The notes below the pieces were generated by a model that saw nothing but the letters and a program-made list of their open reading frames with translations, had not been told where the DNA came from and did no database searches. The translations under genes were made by a program, and so were the position numbers. From an uncultured Ruminococcus sp. (GTDB taxonomy: Bacteria > Bacillota > Clostridia > Oscillospirales > Ruminococcaceae), in the NCBI GenBank assembly GCA_947178575.1, contig CAMWYX010000001.1, positions 62,001 through 126,000 of the forward strand: a stretch of 64,000 nt of DNA, given 5' to 3'. Shown here piece after piece: positions 16,518-24,770 of the stretch; within the stretch, counting starts at the first letter, position 1, and each line of letters starts with the position of its first letter.

Positions 16518-17630
16518 GTGTCTCATGAAGAATATATGAAAACAGCTCTGGAGCTTGCCGGAAAAGCCGTCGGATTTACGTCGCCTAATCCCATGGTGGG
16601 AGCGGTAATTGTAAAGAACGGCAAAATAATCGGAAAAGGCTTTCATAAAAAATACGGCGGACTTCATGCGGAACGTGAGGCTTTTTCGTACTGCGACAGC
16701 ATGGGGATTGACTGTTCCGGTGCTGATATGTATGTCACACTTGAACCATGCTGTCATTACGGAAAAACTCCGCCGTGTACGGAAGCCGTAATCAAACACG
16801 GAATAAAACGTGTTTTTATCGGTTCGTCCGACCCGAATCCGCTTGTTTCCGGTAAAGGAACAAAAATTCTGCGTGAACATGGAATCGAAGTCACAGAGGG
16901 AATTTTAAAAGATGAATGCAATGCACTCAACGAAATTTTCTTTCATTATATAACTACCGGTATGCCGTTTGTAACTATGAAATACGCTATGACTATGGAC
17001 GGAAAAATCGCCTGTTATACCGGTGAATCAAAATGGATTACCGGCGAACAGGCACGAATTAACGTTCAGCGTGAACGGCTGAGACATTCTGCAATAATGG
17101 CGGGAATCGGAACTGTTATCGCCGATAACCCTATGCTTACGTGCAGACTTGAAAACGGACGTAATCCGGTAAGAATCATATGTGATACACATCTGCGGAT
17201 TCCTGCCGACTGCAATATAGTCCGGACTGCCGGAGAAATCCCGACAATTATCGCTTCCTGCTCCGATGATAAGGAAAAAATATCATTTCTTGAAAATAAA
17301 GGCTGTATGGTTCTTAATATTCCTGAAAAGGACGGTCATATAAATCTTAATATTCTTGCTGAAAGAATCGGAAGTATGAAAATAGACAGCATTCTTCTGG
17401 AGGGCGGAGGAGAACTTAACTGGTCAATGCTCAATGCAGGGCTTGTAAACAAAGTTCAGGCTTATATTGCTCCGAAGATTTTTGGCGGAAACGGTGCAAA
17501 ATCGCCTGTTTCCGGTATCGGAGCTCCTGCTCCGTCCGATGCTTTTATACTTACCGATATGAAAATCAGGAATATCGGCGAGGATATTCTCATAGAAAGC
17601 AGGGTGAAAAATGTTCACGGGAATAATTGA
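16518..17630 (+). CDS. ribD: Bifunctional riboflavin deaminase/reductase RibD
   Basis: RibD performs the second and third steps of riboflavin synthesis: deamination of the pyrimidine ring and reduction of the ribose side chain. The N-terminal deaminase domain (about 1-145) has the zinc motif HAE near 48 and PCCHYGKTPPC near 75; the C-terminal reductase domain (about 146-365) follows. I place the start at GTG 16518 because the GGGAGG site (16504-16509) is 8 bases before it and the codon at 16509 overlaps that site. The 3' end overlaps ribE by 20 bases. Expression is under the FMN riboswitch. Confidence 0.95.
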   Translation: MSHEEYMKTALELAGKAVGFTSPNPMVGAVIVKNGKIIGKGFHKKYGGLHAEREAFSYCDSMGIDCSGADMYVTLEPCCHYGKTPPCTEAVIKHGIKRVFIGSSDPNPLVSGKGTKILREHGIEVTEGILKDECNALNEIFFHYITTGMPFVTMKYAMTMDGKIACYTGESKWITGEQARINVQRERLRHSAIMAGIGTVIADNPMLTCRLENGRNPVRIICDTHLRIPADCNIVRTAGEIPTIIASCSDDKEKISFLENKGCMVLNIPEKDGHINLNILAERIGSMKIDSILLEGGGELNWSMLNAGLVNKVQAYIAPKIFGGNGAKSPVSGIGAPAPSDAFILTDMKIRNIGEDILIESRVKNVHGNN

Positions 17631-18249
17631 GGAAGTCGGAACTGTAAAGGAAATCAGGCGGAACGGAAACAATTCCTTTATACGTATTCAGGCGGATAAA
17701 ATTCTGTCCGATGTTCATCTCGGCGACAGTATCGCAGTAAACGGAGTGTGTCTGACGGTTACATCGTTTGACGGAAAAATATTTCAGGCTGATGTCATGA
17801 ACGAAACTTTAAGCCGTTCATCTCTGAGAACTCTCAGAACAGGAAGCCCTGTAAATCTTGAACGTGCAATGTCCGCCGGCGGAAGATTCGGAGGTCATAT
17901 TGTTTCGGGGCATATTGACGGAACAGGAAATATAATCAATATAAAAAATGACGGTATTGCCGTATGGTACACCATAAAGGCGGATTCCGGAATTATGCGG
18001 TATATCGTGGAAAAGGGTTCTGTTGCGATTGACGGCATAAGTCTTACGGTTGCGAAAGTCGGGGCGGATAACTTCAGCGTTTCGATAATTCCGCATACTT
18101 CGGGGCAGACTATTCTTTCATCAAAGAAATCCGGAGATATTGTTAATCTCGAAAATGATATAATCGGAAAGTATGTCGAAAAGCTTATGAATCCGGTGAA
18201 AACAAACGGTATTGATATGAATTTTCTCGACGAAAGGGGTTTCTTATGA
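17611..18249 (+). CDS. ribE: Riboflavin synthase, alpha subunit
   Basis: This enzyme converts two molecules of 6,7-dimethyl-8-ribityllumazine to riboflavin, the last step of the pathway. At 212 residues it has the two-fold repeated lumazine-binding barrel; MFTGIIEEVG opens the first repeat, and MSAGGRFGGHIVSGHIDGTG near 88 opens the second. It overlaps ribD by 20 bases and the next gene by 4 bases (ATGA), showing tight coupling. Confidence 0.95.
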   Translation: MFTGIIEEVGTVKEIRRNGNNSFIRIQADKILSDVHLGDSIAVNGVCLTVTSFDGKIFQADVMNETLSRSSLRTLRTGSPVNLERAMSAGGRFGGHIVSGHIDGTGNIINIKNDGIAVWYTIKADSGIMRYIVEKGSVAIDGISLTVAKVGADNFSVSIIPHTSGQTILSSKKSGDIVNLENDIIGKYVEKLMNPVKTNGIDMNFLDERGFL

Positions 18250-19082
18250 AAAAATTTTCGGTATTATGTTCAGTATTGGGATTGCTTTCGCTATCTTCAT
18301 GCGGTTTGAATATCTACGGTCTGAATAATAATCTCATTTTTGATTGTATTCAAAAAAACAGCGAAACTCAGACGGTTGATGTAAAAAATATCGAGAAAAT
18401 AAATATTGATATTATCGTGGGTGACTGCAATGTTACTGTCAGCGATTCCGATAAAGCCGTAATCAGTGCAAATTGCGAATACAGGGCAATAGGCGAGGAA
18501 AAGGCTCGGAAAGCTATGGATAATACCGAACTGCACTGTGAAATAAAAGACCATACGCTTTACGTTGATTTTATCGATTCGGAAACACATGAAAAAATCG
18601 CAGATACTAAAAACAGTAATTTTGTAAATATAATCACTGATGTTGAAATTTCTCTGCCGGACAGTCTGAATTGTTTTGATGTTTCGACCGATGTCGGCGA
18701 TATTGATTTAAGCGGTCTTTCCGGAAGTTTTTGCGTTTCAAACAATGTCGGGGATATAACCGCAGAAAATCTGACAATAACAGGAAAATCAGATTTCAGT
18801 GCAGATGTCGGAGATGTTCGCTGTGAAATACCGGAACTTTCTGCAACAGAACTTGAATTTAACAATAATGTCGGTGATGTTGATTTGTCACTCGGAACAG
18901 TTGGAGAATCCAAAATTAATATAAAAGCAGGCGTAGGCGATATTAAACTCGATACCAACGGCAAAAGCTATGAGGAAAAATATTCGGAAAAAGATACTGT
19001 AAAACAGGAAAAGAAAATTACTGTTGACGGCAAATGTAATATCGGAATGAAGACAGATGTCGGTGATATAAAAATCAGGTAG
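18246..19082 (+). CDS. Lipoprotein with six VGD repeats (DUF4097-like)
   Basis: 278 residues. A signal peptide ends in the lipobox LSSC (Cys19), so it is probably anchored outside the cell membrane. The C-terminal half carries six copies of a short motif (D/N/G)VGD(I/V), mostly about 20 residues apart, near residues 150, 165, 185, 210, 235 and 273. This is the pattern of a right-handed beta-solenoid such as DUF4097 'adhesin-like' domains. It sits inside the riboflavin operon, starting on the ribE stop (ATGA) and 63 bases before ribBA, so it should be controlled by the FMN riboswitch. A role linked to flavin is inference only. Confidence 0.82.
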   Translation: MKKFSVLCSVLGLLSLSSCGLNIYGLNNNLIFDCIQKNSETQTVDVKNIEKINIDIIVGDCNVTVSDSDKAVISANCEYRAIGEEKARKAMDNTELHCEIKDHTLYVDFIDSETHEKIADTKNSNFVNIITDVEISLPDSLNCFDVSTDVGDIDLSGLSGSFCVSNNVGDITAENLTITGKSDFSADVGDVRCEIPELSATELEFNNNVGDVDLSLGTVGESKINIKAGVGDIKLDTNGKSYEEKYSEKDTVKQEKKITVDGKCNIGMKTDVGDIKIR

Positions 19083-19145
19083 GTAATTTTTACGGAATAT
19101 CCAGTCTGACAGAATCTATCACAAAAAATATAAAGGGGGTCTTTT

Positions 19146-20345
19146 ATGTTTGAATATAATACAGTTGAGGAGGCTCTTGAAGCTCTCCGCAGAGGCGAAA
19201 TTATACTTGTTACCGATGACGAGAACAGAGAAAACGAGGGCGATATGATTTGTGCCGCACAGTTTGCCACTACCGAAAATGTCAATTTCATGGCGGTTCA
19301 CGCAAAGGGTCTTATATGTATGCCTATGAGTTCAGAGATTTGCCGTAAATTGATGCTTCCGCAGATGGTTGACTGCAACACGGATAATCACTGCACCGCT
19401 TTTACGGTATCGATAGACCATATTGATACAACCACCGGAATTTCCGCCGAAGAACGTGGATTCACCGCACGTATGGCTGTTGATGACAACGCAAAGCCGG
19501 AGGATTTCCGCCGTCCGGGTCATATGTTTCCGCTGACCGCAAAGAAAAACGGCGTGCTTGAGCGTGACGGTCACACAGAAGCAACAGTCGATTTGATGAG
19601 ACTTGCCGGACTTAAAGAATGCGGTCTGTGCTGTGAGATAATGCGTGATGACGGTACTATGATGCGTTCCGGAGAACTACAGGAAAAATCCAGGGAATGG
19701 GGTATGAAATTCATAACCATTCAGGCACTTAAAGAATACAGAAAAATCCATGAGACATTCGTCGAGCGTGTCGCAGATACAAAACTTCCCACAAAATACG
19801 GTAATTTCAGGGCGGTATGCTTTGTGAACCGTCTCAACGGTGAGCATCATGTTGCTCTCGTCAAAGGTGACATCGGAGACGGTGAAAATGTTCTGTGCCG
19901 TGTTCATTCAGAATGCCTTACCGGAGACGCTTTCGGCTCGCTGAAATGCGACTGCGGACAGCAGTTTTCTTCTGCTATGGCTCAGATTGAAAAGGAGGGC
20001 AGAGGGATTCTGCTCTATATGAGACAGGAGGGGCGTGGTATCGGACTTGTAAACAAGCTCCGTGCATACGAACTTCAGGATAACGGAATGGACACTCTTG
20101 ACGCAAATATTGCACTTGGATTCCCGGGAGATATGCGTGAATATTATATCGGTGCGCAGATTCTCCGTGAACTCGGCTGTAAAACTCTTCGTCTGCTGAC
20201 AAATAACCCCGATAAGGTGTACGGACTCAGCGGATTCGGTCTTGAAATCAAAGAGCGTGTGCCGATTCAGGTTGATGCTACCGACTATGATTTATTCTAT
20301 CTCAGGACAAAACGTGACAGAATGGGTCATATTCTGAATTATTGA
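19146..20345 (+). CDS. ribBA: Bifunctional DHBP synthase / GTP cyclohydrolase II
   Basis: RibBA supplies both precursors of riboflavin. The N-terminal half (about 1-200) makes 3,4-dihydroxy-2-butanone 4-phosphate from ribulose 5-phosphate ([11 protein letters not shown] near 27, GHTEATVDL near 140). The C-terminal half (about 205-399) opens the ring of GTP; its zinc ligands lie in [19 protein letters not shown] near 258, and RQEGRGIGL near 296 is also typical. The GGGGG ribosome site lies 7 bases before the ATG. Length is normal. Confidence 0.96.
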   Translation: MFEYNTVEEALEALRRGEIILVTDDENRENEGDMICAAQFATTENVNFMAVHAKGLICMPMSSEICRKLMLPQMVDCNTDNHCTAFTVSIDHIDTTTGISAEERGFTARMAVDDNAKPEDFRRPGHMFPLTAKKNGVLERDGHTEATVDLMRLAGLKECGLCCEIMRDDGTMMRSGELQEKSREWGMKFITIQALKEYRKIHETFVERVADTKLPTKYGNFRAVCFVNRLNGEHHVALVKGDIGDGENVLCRVHSECLTGDAFGSLKCDCGQQFSSAMAQIEKEGRGILLYMRQEGRGIGLVNKLRAYELQDNGMDTLDANIALGFPGDMREYYIGAQILRELGCKTLRLLTNNPDKVYGLSGFGLEIKERVPIQVDATDYDLFYLRTKRDRMGHILNY

Positions 20346-20375
20346 TTATATTTACTTAAGAAAGGATTATTTGAA

Positions 20376-20843
20376 ATGAAAGTTTATGAGGGAAATCTTA
20401 TTCCGAGAGATGTAAGAATCGGAATCGTTGTTGCAAGATTCAACGAATTTATCACAAGCAAGCTCCTCGGCGGTGCTGTCGATACACTCAAACGCCATGA
20501 CGTTTCGGAGGATTCAATTGATGTCGCATGGGTTCCCGGTGCGTTTGAAATTCCTCTTATCGCAAAGAAAATGGCAGACAGCGGAAAATATGATGCAATA
20601 ATCTGTCTCGGTGCGGTTATACGTGGTTCGACTTCCCATTATGAACTCGTATGCAATGAGACCGCAAAGGGAATAGCACAGATTTCAATTTCAAGTGATA
20701 TTCCGGTTATGTTCGGTGTTATCACTACCGAAAACATAGAGCAGGCAATCGAGCGTGCAGGCTCAAAGGCAGGAAATAAGGGAAGCGAATGTGCTGAGGG
20801 TGCTATCGAAATGATAAATCTTATCCGTGAAATAGAGGACTGA
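20376..20843 (+). CDS. ribH: 6,7-dimethyl-8-ribityllumazine synthase
   Basis: RibH condenses the pyrimidine intermediate with 3,4-dihydroxy-2-butanone 4-phosphate; it usually forms 60-mer capsids. At 155 residues it has normal length and the signatures [14 protein letters not shown] near 16, [13 protein letters not shown] near 54 and [17 protein letters not shown] near 78, including the catalytic His. It follows ribBA by 30 bases with an AAGAAAGGA site. Confidence 0.96.
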   Translation: MKVYEGNLIPRDVRIGIVVARFNEFITSKLLGGAVDTLKRHDVSEDSIDVAWVPGAFEIPLIAKKMADSGKYDAIICLGAVIRGSTSHYELVCNETAKGIAQISISSDIPVMFGVITTENIEQAIERAGSKAGNKGSECAEGAIEMINLIREIED

Positions 20844-20851
20844 ATCCGAAA

Positions 20852-21511
20852 ATGGCAAATCTGATATTTGACTATGACGGAACGCTTCACCAGTCTATGA
20901 AAACATATGCCGAGGCGTTCCGCAATACCTGTAAATGGCTTGCCGATAAGGGATTTATGGAACAGAGAGAATTTACAGATGATGATATAAGTTACTGGCT
21001 GGGATTCAATTCAACGGATATGTGGAGCAGGTTTCTTCCCGATGCCGAACCGTGTATACGTGAAACCGCCCGTATAATGCTCGGCGAAGATATGGCTGAA
21101 CGTGTGGAGAGGGGAGAGGGTGCGTTGTTTCCCCACGCCGAGGAAGTTCTTTCAGAACTGAAATCTCAGGGTCACAGACTTATATTCTTAAGCAACTGCC
21201 GTATAAAATATATGGAACGTCACCGCAGAATTTTCCGGCTTGACCGTTTTTTTGATTTTTTCTATTGCTGTGAGGAATTTGATTTTCTGCCGAAATATCA
21301 GATATTCCGGCTTTTCAGTCTTAATTATGACGGACAGTACATAGTAATCGGCGACCGTTTTCACGATATTGAAACGGCTGAAAAGAACGGTCTTAAATCC
21401 ATAGGGTGCGGTTACGGATACGGTACGGCAGGTGAGCTTGATTCTGCGGATATTATCGTGAATGATATTTCCGAAATACCGCAGGCTGTGAAAACTCTCA
21501 TACTGACGTGA
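20852..21511 (+). CDS. HAD-family hydrolase, candidate riboflavin-pathway phosphatase
   Basis: 219 residues of HAD superfamily. The catalytic DYDGT motif is at 7-11 (nucleophile Asp7, acid Asp9), the second motif is LSNCR near 114, and the acidic motif GDRFHDIE is near 169. The helical cap (about 15-85) is of the C1 type, typical of small-molecule phosphatases. It begins 8 bases after ribH. Riboflavin synthesis needs removal of phosphate from the 5-amino-6-(phosphoribitylamino)uracil intermediate, a step done by varied HAD enzymes (YcsE, YbjI, YigB), so that role is a reasonable inference. Confidence 0.82.
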   Translation: MANLIFDYDGTLHQSMKTYAEAFRNTCKWLADKGFMEQREFTDDDISYWLGFNSTDMWSRFLPDAEPCIRETARIMLGEDMAERVERGEGALFPHAEEVLSELKSQGHRLIFLSNCRIKYMERHRRIFRLDRFFDFFYCCEEFDFLPKYQIFRLFSLNYDGQYIVIGDRFHDIETAEKNGLKSIGCGYGYGTAGELDSADIIVNDISEIPQAVKTLILT

Positions 21512-21518
21512 GGTAAAT

Positions 21519-23192
21519 ATGAAAAATAAAAAATATATGGCATTGATTTTAGCGGTTTCTGTTCCGCTTTCGTTGTGTTCGTGTTCGCTGAATAATTTCG
21601 GATATGATTCGTCGGATTCCGGAAGCAGTACGGAGGAAAAAACAAAGGATATTCCGGAATCCGATAAAGATGAATCTGAAAATAAATCTGAAAAAGAATC
21701 AGACAATAAAACAGAAAATAAAAATAGTTCTGCCGATATGGACGATGTAAACGAAAGACTGGAACAGCTTCTTGATAATATTAAGATAAAAGATAATAAA
21801 AACGCCGTTCAGGAAGATATTGACTGGCTTATGGAAAATATCAATCTGGCGGCGGACAGGTCGGCATTGTGCAGTATCGATTATTATACAGACTGGAATA
21901 ATGAAGACCTTGAAAACGAATATGACAGAGCATCCGAGATGTTATATGTCATGTCAAATGCTATGGGATACGTTTTTTCAAAAGGTGCTGTTTCGGAGGA
22001 ATATTCAGAACTGTTTGAAAATCTTGTCGATGACAATGCTGTTGAATATTACACGCAGAAAGGGATTAATCTTGACCGTGTAGAGGGATATGCCAAGGTT
22101 GATTATAATGTATCTGATTCCGAACTCGATGACTATTTCGATATTGCATACAGTTCTGAACTTGACGACGATGAAAAGAATCTGAAAGCAGCGGAAGTAT
22201 ATCTGGAAATCCTTACTAATTACGATTCCGAAACATTCTACGACAGCTACAACCGTGACTATGAGCCGGAACTTATACTTGAACTTTCGGAGGCAGTAAG
22301 AAAAAATCTTATTCCTGTATCGAATAACCTTATAACTCAGTTCAGCAGAAACAGTTATTCCGCAGATATTTTTGATTCTCCGGAACTTCCGGACGATTTG
22401 TTCGGCACTGTCAGGGAGTATGCGGAATTTCTTTCGCCCGAAATAAAGAAATCAGCCGAAAGAATAAATGATGAAAAGCTGTATGTCATAGCTTCCGGAG
22501 ATAATTGCTATACTGGTTCTTTCACGATTGATATGCCGTCGGAAAACAGTGCAATGATATATATTTATTCGGACGGTTCATATTACGATTTCACAACCGC
22601 AGTGCATGAGTTCGGACATTTTCATTCATCATTCAGCGATGATATAAATGCTTATCTTTGCGTGCCGAATATCGACCTTGCCGAAATACAGTCGCAGGGA
22701 ATGGAACTGCTGTTCATGCAGTTCTACGATGCTATATACGGCAGACAGGCAGATGCCATGAAACTTCTCAGACTCAGCGATATTACAGATGCCGCCATAA
22801 CCGGATTTCTTGTAGGAGCTTTTGAATACAGTGCACTTCTTCAGGCAGACAAACTCACTCCGGAAGATGTTCTTGAACTGTACAGCGATACGCTTGGGGA
22901 TTATGCCGAAAATTATCCGTTTTACTATATGAGCCATATTTTTGAATCTCCGGGATATTATATCAGCTATGGAGTATCTGCTCTTGCCTCACTTGATATG
23001 CTTGATGAATGTATGGATAATCCCGAAGCCGCCGTGAAACAGTATGAAAAAATATCGGCAGTTCCGATTAATTCCAAAGAAAGCCGGTTCAGGTCGGTTC
23101 TTAAAGAATGCGGATTCAGCGATGTTCTCACTGAAAAATACATTGAACAGACTGCGGAAAATCTTCAGAAATTTGCCGATTCAATGAGATAA
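21519..23192 (+). CDS. Lipoprotein with M3-like zinc metallopeptidase domain
   Basis: 557 residues. A signal peptide with a lipobox-like LCSC (Cys22) is followed by a Ser/Glu/Lys/Asp-rich linker (about 27-75). A mainly helical domain contains HEFGH (about 362-366), and about 25 residues later DLAEIQSQGMELLF resembles the third-ligand helix of oligopeptidase F/M3 gluzincins (E-x-x-S-Q-x-M-E). It is therefore probably a membrane-anchored peptidase outside the cell, though the family match is loose. It starts 7 bases after the HAD gene and ends the riboflavin operon. Confidence 0.72.
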   Translation: MKNKKYMALILAVSVPLSLCSCSLNNFGYDSSDSGSSTEEKTKDIPESDKDESENKSEKESDNKTENKNSSADMDDVNERLEQLLDNIKIKDNKNAVQEDIDWLMENINLAADRSALCSIDYYTDWNNEDLENEYDRASEMLYVMSNAMGYVFSKGAVSEEYSELFENLVDDNAVEYYTQKGINLDRVEGYAKVDYNVSDSELDDYFDIAYSSELDDDEKNLKAAEVYLEILTNYDSETFYDSYNRDYEPELILELSEAVRKNLIPVSNNLITQFSRNSYSADIFDSPELPDDLFGTVREYAEFLSPEIKKSAERINDEKLYVIASGDNCYTGSFTIDMPSENSAMIYIYSDGSYYDFTTAVHEFGHFHSSFSDDINAYLCVPNIDLAEIQSQGMELLFMQFYDAIYGRQADAMKLLRLSDITDAAITGFLVGAFEYSALLQADKLTPEDVLELYSDTLGDYAENYPFYYMSHIFESPGYYISYGVSALASLDMLDECMDNPEAAVKQYEKISAVPINSKESRFRSVLKECGFSDVLTEKYIEQTAENLQKFADSMR

Positions 23193-23197
23193 GAAAA

Positions 23198-23237
23198 AAA
23201 CAGGAGACATTCCGAAAAACGGAATATCTCCTGTTTC
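23198..23237. terminator. Bidirectional terminator after the riboflavin operon
   Basis: AAACAGGAGA and TCTCCTGTTT form the outer stem, ATTCCG/CGGAAT the inner stem around AAAAA. A and T runs on both sides fit the convergent Thr-rich gene. Confidence 0.92.
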
Positions 23238-23242
23238 TTATC

Positions 23243-24202
23243 TTATGCAGTTGAGGTTACAGTTTCCGGAAAAACTGTTTCAGGCGGATTATCTATTAAA
23301 GCCGTTTCTGCTGATGTTATAAGTGCAGTGATAGTTGTTGTTGTCTCTGTGGTTGCAGATGATATTGATTGTGATGTCGTAATGCAGGGAGAATCAATGG
23401 TATGTGTTGTTTCTCTTGTCTCAGCAGGAACAACGGCAGGGTGTGTCGTCTGTTCGTTGCATTCATCTGTTGCTATAGTCGGCTTTGTTACGGCGGGAGC
23501 AGCTGTTGTAACTGTTTCTGGTTCAGGAGCATTCGGTGAAACTATACCTGTTTTCGTAATACTCGGTAAAATCGTGTGATTTATCTGCTTTGTGGTGTTA
23601 TTTGCGGTAGTAGTGTAGATTGCCTTTGTGGTATTTACTGCGGTTGTTTGTGTTTCTGATTGTGTAATATCTGCGGTTGTATATGTTTCGGGTTTTGCAG
23701 TATTTGCAGTGGTGTGTATTATTGGTTTTGTGGTATTTACTGCGATTGTGTGTGTTTCCGCATAGTTTGCAGATACAGAGGAATATGTAAGCGTTTCAGT
23801 TACGGCGGTAACAGATGATTCCGGAATAATTACGGCTTCTGTGACAGAACTCAGAGAATCCGGAAAATCTGTAGTATATACCATTGTAGATACTATGGCA
23901 GTATCAGCAGAAGATGTTGTTTCAGCAGGAACAGAAGATACTGTTATACCGGAAGTTACCAGTGTATTTTCCGGATTATGGGTATTATAATGTTCGGTTA
24001 TGTTGTACTGCTGGTGAGGGTCGGGCTTGATTTCGCTGAGGATTTTGCTGTTATAAATCATAAAAGCGGATACGGCAGCTGCTGCGATTCCGGTAAAATA
24101 AGATACATTTCTGATAATTCCGGAACGCCGTATTTTTTTTTCGGCAAGATATTCATTGCGTCTTTTAAGGACGTTCTCGGCTATTTCTTCATAGCTTTTC
24201 AT
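23243..24202 (-). CDS. Single-pass membrane protein with Thr/Ser-rich outer domain (candidate anti-sigma partner)
   Basis: 319 residues. A basic cytoplasmic segment (about 1-28, EENVLKRRNEYLAEKKIRRS) is followed by one membrane helix (about 31-50). A long outer region (about 60-319) is dominated by Thr, Ser, Ala and Pro, with tandem units of the type NTTKP-I-TTAN (about 150-215), which look like a glycosylated stalk. No enzymatic or binding domain is visible. It starts within the end of the ECF sigma gene (14-base overlap), the usual place for a cognate membrane anti-sigma factor, but no known anti-sigma fold is recognisable. An in-frame TTG at 24208 is less well placed than the ATG at 24202. 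Confidence 0.7.
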   Translation of the reverse strand: MKSYEEIAENVLKRRNEYLAEKKIRRSGIIRNVSYFTGIAAAAVSAFMIYNSKILSEIKPDPHQQYNITEHYNTHNPENTLVTSGITVSSVPAETTSSADTAIVSTMVYTTDFPDSLSSVTEAVIIPESSVTAVTETLTYSSVSANYAETHTIAVNTTKPIIHTTANTAKPETYTTADITQSETQTTAVNTTKAIYTTTANNTTKQINHTILPSITKTGIVSPNAPEPETVTTAAPAVTKPTIATDECNEQTTHPAVVPAETRETTHTIDSPCITTSQSISSATTETTTTITALITSAETALIDNPPETVFPETVTSTA

Positions 24203-24743
24203 ATTCAAAACCGCCTTCCTCCAGAATTATCCGCAATGATTTTTTAGCTCTGTACAGCAGATTATTTATCTGCTTTTTATTTTTTTTCATTATGACAGCA
24301 GTCTCATCGATTGTAAAATCCTCGAAATATGTAAGAACAAGTACCTGTCTGTAATCCTCTGATAATTTTTTCAATGCCGTATGAACGGATTTTTTTTGTT
24401 CCTGATGTATATATTCAAGTTCAATATCTGTATTATCTATAATTTCGGTATATTCTTCAACAGAAGCGTCAGAAATTCTGCGTCTTTTTCTCATTTCGTC
24501 AACTGCGATATTACGGGCGATGGAATACAGCCAAGTTCTGAAACTGCTTTTTTTGCGGAATACCGGTTTTTTCACAGCGATTCTGAAAAAAGCCTCCTCC
24601 ATATATTCTTCGGCAAGAGTTAAGTTTCCGGTAATGCTGTTGAGATAGAGAAGAAGTCCGTCTTTGTAGTCCTTGATTATTTCAACAAGACCGTTGTCAT
24701 CTCCGCTGATATAACGGTTATATCTGACTTCGTCATTATCCAC
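24189..24743 (-). CDS. ECF-type RNA polymerase sigma factor
   Basis: 184 residues with sigma region 2 (about 10-85: EEYMEEAFFRIAVKKPVFRKKSSFRTWLYSIARNIAVDEMRKRR) and region 4 (about 118-175: LSEDYRQVLVLTYFEDFTIDETAVIMKKNKKQINNLLYRAKK), no region 3. It directs RNA polymerase to an unknown regulon. The start is GTG 24743 with an AGGAGG site. It lies 27 bases after the membrane-protein gene and overlaps the Thr-rich gene, so all three are probably one operon. Confidence 0.93.
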   Translation of the reverse strand: MDNDEVRYNRYISGDDNGLVEIIKDYKDGLLLYLNSITGNLTLAEEYMEEAFFRIAVKKPVFRKKSSFRTWLYSIARNIAVDEMRKRRRISDASVEEYTEIIDNTDIELEYIHQEQKKSVHTALKKLSEDYRQVLVLTYFEDFTIDETAVIMKKNKKQINNLLYRAKKSLRIILEEGGFEYEKL

Positions 24744-24770
24744 GGACTTCCCCTCCTTGTTTACAGTATT

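Noticed and set aside
23328-23579. Val-rich open frame on the plus strand opposite the Thr-rich gene.
   Set aside because: It is the complement of repetitive Thr codons (ACN gives NGT), with no ribosome site.
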